NCBI GenBank assembly: GCA_026986235.1
Contig: JALSOY010000251.1
Coordinates: 1-6,613 of the forward strand
DNA length: 6,613 nucleotides
Reading direction: 5' to 3'
Source: Caldifarciminota bacterium
Lineage (GTDB): Bacteria; Hydrothermota; Hydrothermia; B15-G9; WFZT01
The notes below the pieces were generated by a model that worked only from the letters and a program-made list of their open reading frames with translations, had not been told where the DNA came from and searched no databases. This document shows, in pieces, positions 1 through 5,736 of this stretch. Every line of letters starts with the position of its first letter. The first letter of the stretch is position 1. The translations under genes were made by a program, and so were the position numbers.

Positions 1-30
1 CAGCCTCAAGGGTTGAATTTTTTTGCAGGT

Positions 31-111
31 ATGTCTTATCATTATACAATGATGGGTTCCTCAAGGTTTTATTCTCGATTTTACTTCTATCCCCTCAATG
101 AGAGGGGATAG
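31..111 (+). CDS. Putative Phe/Tyr-rich leader peptide of the aro operon (26 aa)
   Basis: A short frame from ATG 31 to TAG 109-111 encodes 26 residues, of which eight are aromatic: Tyr at 3, 5, 14, 18 and 20, and Phe at 13, 17 and 19. The core reads RFYSRFYFYP. The aromatic codons at 67-90 lead into the first RNA arm (84-96), and the stop codon lies inside the second arm (100-115). This is the placement expected if a translating ribosome chooses between antiterminator and terminator, as in the known pheA and trp leaders. Weak points: no good ribosome binding site is seen (AGGT at 27-30 abuts the ATG), the frame is open to the left edge so it could start upstream or be the tail of another gene, and the stretch is T-rich, which favours Phe and Tyr codons by composition. 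ATG 49 or 52 are alternative starts. The role is inferred from position and codon content. Confidence 0.55.
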   Translation: MSYHYTMMGSSRFYSRFYFYPLNERG

Positions 112-188
112 GGGAACCCGTCCACTTTTATAAAAACAGATCCCCATCCCTTCTCGAGAGAATAAAGAGGAGAGGTGGGGATTTTTTT
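84..188 (+). promoter_or_regulatory. Putative transcription attenuator of the aro operon (four mutually exclusive arms)
   Basis: Four arms are visible. Arm 1 (84-96) pairs with arm 2 (102-114) over 13 bp: ten Watson-Crick pairs around the loop at 97-101, then two G-T wobbles at 85:113 and 86:112 and a closing C-G at 84:114. Arm 2 (100-115) can instead pair with arm 3 (141-155) over 15 bp, with one bulged A at 110 and one wobble; this would be the antiterminator. Arm 3 (140-155) can also pair with arm 4 (167-182), forming the terminator. Aromatic codons of the short frame run into arm 1 and its stop codon sits in arm 2. A ribosome stalled for lack of charged tRNA-Phe or tRNA-Tyr would cover arm 1 and free arm 2 to block the terminator; a ribosome at the stop would cover arm 2 and allow termination. 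The pairings are read from the sequence; regulation is inferred. Repeated C-rich and G-rich arms make some cross-pairing expected by composition. Confidence 0.6.
140..188 (+). terminator. Rho-independent terminator hairpin in the aroF leader
   Basis: Bases 140-155 pair with 167-182 in a 16-position stem with two G-T wobbles (147:175 and 152:170) and one C-A mismatch (149:173), an 11-base loop, and a run of seven T at 182-188. The aroF ribosome binding site starts only six bases after the T run, so the hairpin lies inside the leader of the operon. It could be the attenuating terminator, or simply the end of a transcript from upstream. Its arms share the CCCC/GGGG character of the repeats near fusA. 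Confidence 0.65.
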
Positions 189-207
189 ATTTCAGGGAGG
201 TATAAAA

Positions 208-1251
208 ATGGTGATAGTGTTGAAGAAAGGCGCTGGCCACAAAGAGGTAGAGAAGGTAAAAAGTGTGGTCGAGGACATGGGCTTCAGGGTCCATGTCTCT
301 GTGGGCGAGGAGCGAACCATCATCGGGATAATAGGAGATGAAAGGAGGCTTGCAAGAGAAAGGGTGGAGAGCTTGGAATGTGTGGAGAATGTCATTACCA
401 TACTCAGGCCATTCAAACTTGCAGCACGGGAGATGAAGCCGGAAGGAACGGTTATCGAAGTCAGGAATGAGAAGATCGGTAACGGAAACTTTTTCGTTAT
501 AGCTGGCCCCTGTTCCGTTGAGTCCTACAATCAGGTTATGGAGATCGCCCATTTTGTTAAGGAGCACGGAGCGAGGGCCCTTCGCGGCGGTGCATTCAAG
601 CCACGAACTTCACCATACTCATTTCAGGGACTCGGTGTTAAAGGTCTCGAATACCTGAAAGAGGCGGGAGAACGCTACAATTTGCCGGTTGTTACAGAAG
701 TTATGAATACAGAACTCGTTCCGCTCGTTGCAGAGTACGCAGATATCCTGCAAATAGGTGCAAGAAACATGCAGAACTTTGCCCTCTTGAAAGCTGTTGG
801 TAAGACACATAAACCGGTCCTTCTGAAAAGGGGACTTATGGCAAAGATAGAGGAATTCCTGCTTGCTGCAGAATACATCCTTGCGGAAGGTAATCCCAAT
901 GTAATTCTCTGTGAAAGGGGTATCAGAACCTTTGAAACATACACCCGTAATACCCTTGATCTCTCTGCTGTTCCACTCATAAAAAACCTGAGTCACCTTC
1001 CCATTATCGTGGATCCATCACATGCAACGGGGAAGAGAGAACTTGTGCCACCTCTGGCGAGGGCATCTCTTGCCGTAGGGGCAGACGGCATCATGGTGGA
1101 GGTCCACATGGACCCTGAAAGTGCACTTTCCGATGGAAGGCAAACCCTCGATTTTCATCAGTTCGCTGAAATGATGAAAGACTTACAGGAAATCGGCGAG
1201 GTTCTTGGTAAAAAAATACTGCCTGACAGGGCTGGCGTAACAGTGGATTAA
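208..1251 (+). CDS. aroF: 3-deoxy-7-phosphoheptulonate (DAHP) synthase, type I-beta with N-terminal regulatory domain
   Basis: The product (347 aa) condenses phosphoenolpyruvate and erythrose 4-phosphate to DAHP, the committed step of the shikimate pathway, in the cytoplasm. Residues 1 to about 70 form a ferredoxin-like regulatory domain as in the Thermotoga maritima enzyme; His29 and Ser31 match the positions that bind inhibitory Tyr there. The barrel follows with GPCS (metal ligand Cys102), KPRTSPYSFQG (131-141), IGARNMQN (183-190), KRG (207-209), DPSH (His272), VEVH (Glu298) and LSDG (Asp309), so all four metal ligands are present. There is no fused chorismate mutase. ATG 208 is chosen because AGGGAGGT at 194-201 precedes it by six bases; an upstream in-frame GTG at 175 lies inside the terminator stem. 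It is the first gene of the aro operon. Expression is probably controlled by the leader attenuator and activity by Tyr or Phe feedback. The family call is firm; allosteric specificity is inferred. Confidence 0.96.
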   Translation: MVIVLKKGAGHKEVEKVKSVVEDMGFRVHVSVGEERTIIGIIGDERRLARERVESLECVENVITILRPFKLAAREMKPEGTVIEVRNEKIGNGNFFVIAGPCSVESYNQVMEIAHFVKEHGARALRGGAFKPRTSPYSFQGLGVKGLEYLKEAGERYNLPVVTEVMNTELVPLVAEYADILQIGARNMQNFALLKAVGKTHKPVLLKRGLMAKIEEFLLAAEYILAEGNPNVILCERGIRTFETYTRNTLDLSAVPLIKNLSHLPIIVDPSHATGKRELVPPLARASLAVGADGIMVEVHMDPESALSDGRQTLDFHQFAEMMKDLQEIGEVLGKKILPDRAGVTVD

Positions 1252-1253
1252 AC

Positions 1254-2504
1254 ATGTGTCTCAGAGGTAGTGTCAGTGTAGTCGCAGACAAATCAATAAG
1301 CCACAGAGCCCTGATCCTTTCATCACTTGCCCACGGAAAGAGCTACATAAAAAATCTTTCTCCTTCAGAGGATGTGAAAAGAACATTAAATGCGGTTAAG
1401 CTCACTGGCGCAAAAATCCGTAAGGTTGGTGAAGGCATTGAAATCGAATCGGGATTTAAAAAGGAGCCTGATAGACCCATTTATTGTGGGAATTCAGGTA
1501 CAACGGCGAGGCTGATGTTAGGGGCTATTTCCGGATTTAATCTGTATGCCACATTTTACGGAGACAGATCCCTTTCCCGCCGTCCCATGAAAAGGGTAAC
1601 GCATCCTCTTTCTCTCATGGGTGCAAGGATATCTGGTAGAAGTGATGCAGAACTTTTACCTCTATCCGTAGTAGGTGGAAATCTAAAGGGTATAACATAC
1701 AGACTTCCCGTAGCCTCTGCACAGGTAAAATCAGCGATTTTACTCGCAGGTCTGAACGCCAGGGGGGTGACGACTGTTACAGAGCCTGCAAGGTCGAGGG
1801 ATCACACCGAGAGAATGCTTGCTTTTATGGGGGCATCTATCAGTATTTCCGGGAATAAGGTCAGCGTGAGGAAGTCGGTTTTAAACCCAATGGAATTCAA
1901 GATCCCTGGCGATTTTTCCGCTGCTTCCTTTCTCATTACACTTGGAGTGCTCCACAGAGATGCCGATTTCATTATAAAAGATGTCAACCTCAATCCCACG
2001 AGAACGGGTTTTCTTAAAATTCTGGAAAAAATGGGATGTCCTCTGGAGATAGAAGTTTTCAAGACAGGGCCAGAACCGGTGGGGGAAATCCGCGTAAAGT
2101 CGTGTCGGAATCTTCATGGGTCTGAAATAGGAGGAGATTTGATCCCTCAGGCCATAGATGAGCTCCCTTTACTCGCCATCCTCGGTGTGTTTGCTGAAGG
2201 AAAGACGATACTGAAGGATGCAGGTGAACTCAGGCACAAGGAGAGTGACAGAATTTCTGCCATTGTTTCAGAGCTTAAAAAACTGGGAGTGAAAATCGAG
2301 GAGATGGAGGACGGGTTTATAGTTCACAACTCGAGAATCAGAGATACGGCGACTCTATATTCCCACAAAGATCACCGGATTGCCATGGCACTTGAAGTAC
2401 TCAGGCAGGTCTCCTCACTCGATTTTGAAATCATGGGCACTGAATGGGTGAAAATTTCCTTTCCGGACTTTTACGAGAAAATAAAGGAGTTAAAAAAGTG
2501 CTGA
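1254..2504 (+). CDS. aroA: 3-phosphoshikimate 1-carboxyvinyltransferase (EPSP synthase)
   Basis: The product (416 aa) transfers the enolpyruvyl group of PEP to shikimate 3-phosphate, the sixth step of the pathway. Visible motifs are DKSISHRA (12-19), CGNSGTTARLM (78-88), GDRSLSRRPM (103-112), SAQVK (155-159), RDHTE (182-186), PGD (218-220), NPTR (247-250), IDELP with the likely catalytic Asp302, KESDR with Glu330, and DHRIAMAL (373-380). RDHTE, SAQVK and NPTR are class II EPSP synthase motifs, the class known for low glyphosate sensitivity; sensitivity here is untested. Oddities: the usual Pro-Gly before DKS is Val-Ala, and the N-terminus is about ten residues shorter than usual. ATG 1254 is the only plausible start, since an in-frame stop lies at 1224-1226 with no start codon between. 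No clear ribosome binding site is seen. The aroF stop ends two bases earlier, so translation is probably coupled to aroF by reinitiation. Confidence 0.95.
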   Translation: MCLRGSVSVVADKSISHRALILSSLAHGKSYIKNLSPSEDVKRTLNAVKLTGAKIRKVGEGIEIESGFKKEPDRPIYCGNSGTTARLMLGAISGFNLYATFYGDRSLSRRPMKRVTHPLSLMGARISGRSDAELLPLSVVGGNLKGITYRLPVASAQVKSAILLAGLNARGVTTVTEPARSRDHTERMLAFMGASISISGNKVSVRKSVLNPMEFKIPGDFSAASFLITLGVLHRDADFIIKDVNLNPTRTGFLKILEKMGCPLEIEVFKTGPEPVGEIRVKSCRNLHGSEIGGDLIPQAIDELPLLAILGVFAEGKTILKDAGELRHKESDRISAIVSELKKLGVKIEEMEDGFIVHNSRIRDTATLYSHKDHRIAMALEVLRQVSSLDFEIMGTEWVKISFPDFYEKIKELKKC

Positions 2505-3304
2505 AACTCGGTCTCCTCGGGATGTCCCTGAAGCACAGCCTTTCAAAGTCAATTTTCGATTGTCTTGGAATGGAATACATTAACTTCAGTGTGAAACCCG
2601 AGGAGGTGAAGGAATTTTTCAGGTTTGCTTTAGATCGGCTTGATGGATTTAACATAACGGTTCCCTACAAGCTAAAGCCATTTGAATTTCCTGATCTTTT
2701 TGAGTTTTCAGATGAAGCAAAAGTGATAGGAGCTGTTAATACCGTATTGGTGAAGGATGGGAAATTACATGCTTTTAACACGGATCACATCGGTTTTATA
2801 ACTCCAATAAAGGGTAGGCAATTTAGAAAGGCCCTTCTTTTCGGCGCAGGTGGGGCCGCAAGGGCTGTTATATACTCGTTAAAAAGTATTCCTGTCTTCG
2901 TTTACAACAGAACTCACAGAAAGGCCTTTGAACTTTCCAGGCTTTTCCCAAATGTTGTCCCCGTTAGGGACCCCGGTGAAATTCTGGAAAATGTGGATAT
3001 CGTGGTAAATGCGACCTCTCTGGGACTTGAGGGTGAACCCTTTTATTTACTTGACAGGTGGAGGGGCTCAAGTTTTCGAGGTAAGCTTTTTTACGATCTT
3101 ATTTACAATCCCCCTATAACCGATTTTTTAAAAATCGGTCGTGACGGGGGAGCTGATATTTTGAACGGTTTTCCCATGCTCGTTTATCAGGCAACGGAGA
3201 ACATAAAAATATGGATGGAAAAAGACCTTACGAAGGAGGTTATAGAATGCTCAAAGTCCTTACTGCCGGCGAGTCTCATGGAAGGTTTCTCGTGGGAATT
3301 TTAG
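2498..3304 (+). CDS. aroE: Shikimate dehydrogenase (NADP+)
   Basis: The product (268 aa) reduces 3-dehydroshikimate to shikimate with NADPH. The N-terminal substrate domain has HSLS (Ser14 and Ser16, shikimate contacts), NITVPYK with catalytic Lys58, GAVNTV (78-83) and NTD with catalytic Asp96. The Rossmann part has GAGGAARAV (117-125), the NADP-phosphate motif NRT (137-139), NATSLG (171-176), YDLIYNPPIT (199-208) and GFPMLVYQA (224-232). The family's usual Pro after SxS is Lys17, and the GxP just before it is also changed, so the enzyme is somewhat divergent. GTG 2498 is chosen because AAGGAG at 2484-2489 lies eight bases upstream; an in-frame ATG at 2444 would add 18 non-homologous residues overlapping aroA. 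The start overlaps the aroA stop by seven bases. The last 19 residues are read from DNA that also encodes the start of AroC; the final dozen look like a tail beyond the normal family end. Confidence 0.93.
   Translation: MLKLGLLGMSLKHSLSKSIFDCLGMEYINFSVKPEEVKEFFRFALDRLDGFNITVPYKLKPFEFPDLFEFSDEAKVIGAVNTVLVKDGKLHAFNTDHIGFITPIKGRQFRKALLFGAGGAARAVIYSLKSIPVFVYNRTHRKAFELSRLFPNVVPVRDPGEILENVDIVVNATSLGLEGEPFYLLDRWRGSSFRGKLFYDLIYNPPITDFLKIGRDGGADILNGFPMLVYQATENIKIWMEKDLTKEVIECSKSLLPASLMEGFSWEF
3119..3139. repeat. 21-base perfect palindrome inside aroE
   Basis: ACCGATTTTT, a central T, then AAAAATCGGT form a perfect 10-1-10 inverted repeat within the codons for TDFLKIG of AroE. In RNA it could form a short hairpin of about eight bp. 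The residues are partly conserved in the family, so the symmetry may be a by-product of coding. Confidence 0.6.
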
Positions 3305-4389
3305 AGGGAATGCCTGCGGGAATTGAGATTAGCGAGAAGTATGTGAGAGAGTTTCTAAAAAGGAGGAGAGGCGGTTATGGAAGGGGGCGGAGGATGAAGT
3401 TTGAGGAGGATAACTTCCAGATAATTGGTGGTGTTATAGGGGGAAGGACTACGGGGGCACCGTTTGCAGTAATGGTTGAGAATTCAGGGGCTCGTGACCT
3501 TGAAAAGGAACCCCCACAGAGAGTTCCAAGGCCGGGACATGCAGACTTTCCCGGTTCCCTGAAGTACGGTTTCACGGATAATTTTGTTCCCGTTATTGAA
3601 AGAAGCAGCGCAAGGGAGACGGCTGTGAGAACGGCTGTTCTTTCGATTACCCATAAGTTTTTGCATGACATCGGCATAAATGTCATAGGTTTTACAAGGG
3701 CCATAGGGAGTATAGAGGTGCGGGACATTCCACGAAGTTTTGACGAAATATTAGAGAAGAGAGAGAAGTCCATGTTCTACTTTCCAGATCCAGATGTTGA
3801 TGGGGAGGCGAAAAAACTGGTTGACCAGGCCATTGAGGCAGGTGAAACACTTGGTGGTGTATTTGAAGTAAGGGTTTACGGTGTTCCTCCGGGACTCGGG
3901 AGTTATGTTGACCCTTTCAGGAGACTCGATGGGAGGATCGCCGGGATCGTGATGAGTCTTAATGCCGTAAAGGCAGTTGAAATCGGTGATGGGATTGAAA
4001 TTTCAGGAAAATCCGGAAGTGAGGCCGTGGATGAGTTTGAAATAGAAGGTGGTGTTAAGAGGAGGACAAATCGCTCCGGTGGCATAGAGGGTGGGATGAC
4101 CAATGGGGAGGTTGTTGTCGTCCGTGGTTACATGAAACCTATTTCAACTATGAGAAGGAAAAAGATGAGCTTCGATCTTAAGACCCTTGCTATGAAGCCA
4201 GCCCCTTACATAAGGTCAGATACCGTTGTGGTACCGGCTGCCTCTGTAATAGCTGAGGTTCTCGTGTCCTATGTCATTGCCGACGCTGTTCTGGAAAAGT
4301 TCGGTGGTGATACTCTTGGAGATGTAGTTAAGGCCATTGGCTTTTACAGAGACAGAATCAAAAAGTATTTTCCGAGTTCACATCTTTAG
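3247..4389 (+). CDS. aroC: Chorismate synthase
   Basis: The product (380 aa) removes phosphate from EPSP to give chorismate, using reduced FMN as a catalytic cofactor. Visible motifs are AGESHG (7-12, conserved His11), RRGGYGRGRRM (40-50), RPGHAD (95-100, conserved His98), ERSSARETA (118-126), GGIEGGMTNG (278-287), MKPISTM (296-302) and RSD followed by VPAAS (323-333). The length fits the bacterial family. ATG 3247 is chosen because AAGGAGGT at 3233-3240 precedes it by six bases and the product then begins directly at the family N-terminus; an in-frame ATG at 3211 would add 12 unrelated residues. The ribosome binding site and first 58 bases lie inside the end of aroE in another frame. It is the last gene of the aro cluster seen here, and its stop TAG overlaps the convergent isocitrate dehydrogenase gene. 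No source of reduced FMN is encoded nearby. Confidence 0.96.
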   Translation: MLKVLTAGESHGRFLVGILEGMPAGIEISEKYVREFLKRRRGGYGRGRRMKFEEDNFQIIGGVIGGRTTGAPFAVMVENSGARDLEKEPPQRVPRPGHADFPGSLKYGFTDNFVPVIERSSARETAVRTAVLSITHKFLHDIGINVIGFTRAIGSIEVRDIPRSFDEILEKREKSMFYFPDPDVDGEAKKLVDQAIEAGETLGGVFEVRVYGVPPGLGSYVDPFRRLDGRIAGIVMSLNAVKAVEIGDGIEISGKSGSEAVDEFEIEGGVKRRTNRSGGIEGGMTNGEVVVVRGYMKPISTMRRKKMSFDLKTLAMKPAPYIRSDTVVVPAASVIAEVLVSYVIADAVLEKFGGDTLGDVVKAIGFYRDRIKKYFPSSHL

Positions 4390-5400
4390 GATTTTTTCAA
4401 TAATTGCGTCTCCCATTTCAACGGTGTTGGCGGTGCCCCCGAGATCACGGGTGCGAACCTTTCCTTCTTCGAGGACGAGTTCCACGGACTTCCGTATCTT
4501 TTTTGCAGCTTCAGTTTCTCCCATCCAGTCCAGCATCAGTGCACCGGCGAGGATTATTGCTATGGGATTGGCAATGTTTTTCCCTGCAATGTCAGGAGCA
4601 CTTCCGTGAACTGCTTCAAAAACGGCCACACCGTCACCTATGTTGGCGCCAGGTGCGAGTCCAAGTCCTCCGACCAGACCGGCGGCAAGGTCTGAAAATA
4701 TGTCACCGTAAAGGTTTTCGGTAAGAACAATATCGAACTGAGAAGGATTCATCACCATCTGCATGGCTGCATTATCAACAATAAGCTCATTGTACTCGAT
4801 CTCAGGGTGTTTTACGGCCTCTTCCCTCACAGTCTTTAAAAATAGACCGTCTGAGAGTTTCATAATGTTGGCCTTGTGGACCGCCGTTACCTTACGCCTC
4901 TTCCACCTTCTGGCTATTGAGAAGGCGAAGTTTGCGATTCTCTTAGATGCCCGCTCTGTTATAATTTTCAGGCTTTCTACGACTCCCGGGACAACAATGT
5001 GCTCAAGGCCTGAGTATAGGTCCTCCGTATTTTCCCTGACGATTATGAGATCAATATTGTCAAAGGGGGTTTTTATTCCCGGAAATTTTCTGATCGGCCT
5101 TAAGTTGGCGTAGAGATCAAGTGCCTTCCTGATCCTCAGATTCACACTCTGAAAACCTCCTCCAACAGGGGTGGTGAGTGGTCCTTTCAGAGCAACTCTG
5201 TTCTTTCTAATGGATGCGATCACATGCTCTGGTAGAGGATCACCATACTCGCAGAGGGCAGACTCGCCTGCAAGTACCTCTTCCCATTTGATTTTCACAC
5301 CTGTGGCCTCAATCACATTCACCGCAACTTTTGTAATCTCGGGACCTATGCCATCTCCAGGAATTAAAGTAACAATTCTTTCTTTTACCGTTTCTGCCAT
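4378..5400 (-). CDS. icd: Isocitrate dehydrogenase, probably NAD-dependent
   Basis: The product (340 aa) oxidatively decarboxylates isocitrate to 2-oxoglutarate in the TCA cycle, supplying carbon for glutamate. It belongs to the beta-decarboxylating dehydrogenase family: GDGIGPE (15-21), the isocitrate-type loop QSVNLRIR (Ser85, Asn87, Arg91), Arg101, RENTEDLYSG (Arg123, Tyr129), VHKANIMK (Lys176), VDNAAMQM (Asp209) and YGDIFSD (Asp233 and Asp237, metal ligands). In HGSAPDIAG (265-273) the residues matching E. coli Lys344-Tyr345, which bind NADP, are Asp270-Ile271, the pattern of NAD users. The short length matches mitochondrial-type NAD enzymes rather than the 400-plus-residue E. coli form. 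3-isopropylmalate dehydrogenase is unlikely given the Ser-x-Asn loop; homoisocitrate dehydrogenase is a less likely alternative. AGGAGG at 5411-5416 (complement) precedes the start by ten bases. It diverges from fusA and converges with aroC, overlapping it by 12 bases. Confidence 0.9.
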   Translation of the reverse strand: MAETVKERIVTLIPGDGIGPEITKVAVNVIEATGVKIKWEEVLAGESALCEYGDPLPEHVIASIRKNRVALKGPLTTPVGGGFQSVNLRIRKALDLYANLRPIRKFPGIKTPFDNIDLIIVRENTEDLYSGLEHIVVPGVVESLKIITERASKRIANFAFSIARRWKRRKVTAVHKANIMKLSDGLFLKTVREEAVKHPEIEYNELIVDNAAMQMVMNPSQFDIVLTENLYGDIFSDLAAGLVGGLGLAPGANIGDGVAVFEAVHGSAPDIAGKNIANPIAIILAGALMLDWMGETEAAKKIRKSVELVLEEGKVRTRDLGGTANTVEMGDAIIEKILKM

Positions 5401-5426
5401 TTTCCAGGTTCCTCCTTTTTTGTTTA

Positions 5427-5455
5427 AATATAACTTAACCGGTTGTGTAACACAA
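5427..5455 (-). promoter_or_regulatory. Predicted sigma-70-type promoter of icd
   Basis: On the minus strand, TTGTGT (5455-5450) and TATATT (5432-5427) are separated by exactly 17 bases. The -10 matches consensus at five of six positions, the -35 only at the first three. Transcription would start near 5420, giving a leader of about 20 bases that just includes the ribosome binding site at 5416-5411. Predicted from spacing and sequence only. Confidence 0.55.
5443..5455. promoter_or_regulatory. Perfect palindrome over the icd -35 (candidate operator)
   Basis: TTGTGTAACACAA is a perfect 6-1-6 inverted repeat that covers the predicted icd -35 box. A second small palindrome, AACCGGTT (5437-5444), touches it inside the spacer. 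Position and symmetry suit a repressor site. The half-site resembles TTGTG-type operators such as that of the redox regulator Rex, but the known Rex site is longer (TTGTGAA, four bases, TTCACAA), so no regulator is named. Confidence 0.35.
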
Positions 5456-5594
5456 TAAGTTGAAGAAATTTATCGTGCGATGAGCCTGTCAGGAAGAAGT
5501 CAGACGAAAATCCCTTTATCATAGGAGAATTTACGGAAGGAATATCCCCCTTGCTGAAGAATGATACAGTGGGATTGAAAATGAAGCGGTAGGC

Positions 5595-5628
5595 ATCCCC
5601 CTTAGTCCCCCTTCTAAAGAAGGGGGAT
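5595..5628 (-). repeat. CCCCCTT/AAGGGGG hairpin repeat, unit A (inverted)
   Basis: Read on the minus strand this is ATCCCCCTT, a six-base loop, AAGGGGGA, then CTAAGGGGGAT. That is the same stem-loop-plus-extra-half layout as units B and C, in opposite orientation and with one substitution. As an RNA either strand would form a stem of at least nine bp. A lone half-copy, ATCCCCCTT, lies 42 bases to the left at 5544-5552. The sequence resembles small dispersed palindromic repeats seen in many bacterial genomes; the function is unknown. Confidence 0.75.
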
Positions 5629-5641
5629 CATCGTCTCGAAA

Positions 5642-5677
5642 AATCCCCCTTTGTCAAAAGGGGGATTAAGGGGGATT
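5642..5677 (+). repeat. CCCCCTT/AAGGGGG hairpin repeat, unit B
   Basis: AATCCCCCTTT (5642-5652) pairs perfectly with AAAGGGGGATT (5657-5667) around the four-base loop GTCA, an 11-bp stem. A further half, AAGGGGGATT (5668-5677), follows directly and could compete with the first 3' arm for the same 5' arm. There is no transposase or reading frame inside. Confidence 0.8.
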
Positions 5678-5684
5678 CTTCAAA

Positions 5685-5718
5685 AATCCCCCTTGGAGAA
5701 GGGGGATTAAGGGGGATT
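5685..5718 (+). repeat. CCCCCTT/AAGGGGG hairpin repeat, unit C
   Basis: AATCCCCCTT (5685-5694) pairs perfectly with AAGGGGGATT (5699-5708) around the loop GGAG, a 10-bp stem. A tandem extra half, AAGGGGGATT (5709-5718), follows, as in unit B. Outside the loop, units B and C are nearly identical, so they are direct copies only seven bases apart. Confidence 0.8.
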
Positions 5719-5736
5719 GAATTTCAAGCGGATCAC

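Noticed and set aside
23..50. TTGCAG and TACAAT with a 16-base spacer as the aro operon promoter
   Set aside because: The -35 is weak, and a start near 57 would fall inside the aromatic leader frame and remove its start codons. The promoter more likely lies left of the window, but this pair cannot be excluded.
175..207. GTG 175 as the aroF start
   Set aside because: It lies in the terminator stem, adds 11 residues absent from the family, and a strong ribosome binding site points to ATG 208.
619..996. Minus-strand open frame opposite aroF
   Set aside because: It is a shadow of the conserved barrel coding region, with no motif or start signal.
2444..2497. ATG 2444 as the aroE start
   Set aside because: It would overlap aroA by 61 bases and add unrelated residues, while GTG 2498 has a well-spaced AAGGAG.
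3211..3246. ATG 3211 as the aroC start
   Set aside because: The added residues read through the aroC ribosome binding site and do not match chorismate synthase.
4378..5400. 3-isopropylmalate dehydrogenase
   Set aside because: The substrate loop QSVNLRIR and the RENTEDLYSG and VHKANIMK motifs are those of isocitrate dehydrogenase, and there are no leucine pathway neighbours.
4337..5458. Plus-strand open frames opposite icd (4337-4609, 4404-4724, 4763-5113, 5171-5458)
   Set aside because: They lie antisense to a gene with clear family motifs, show no recognisable domains and lack good ribosome binding sites.
5480..5524. 14-codon frame between the icd and fusA promoters
   Set aside because: It has no ribosome binding site or promoter and is too short to judge.
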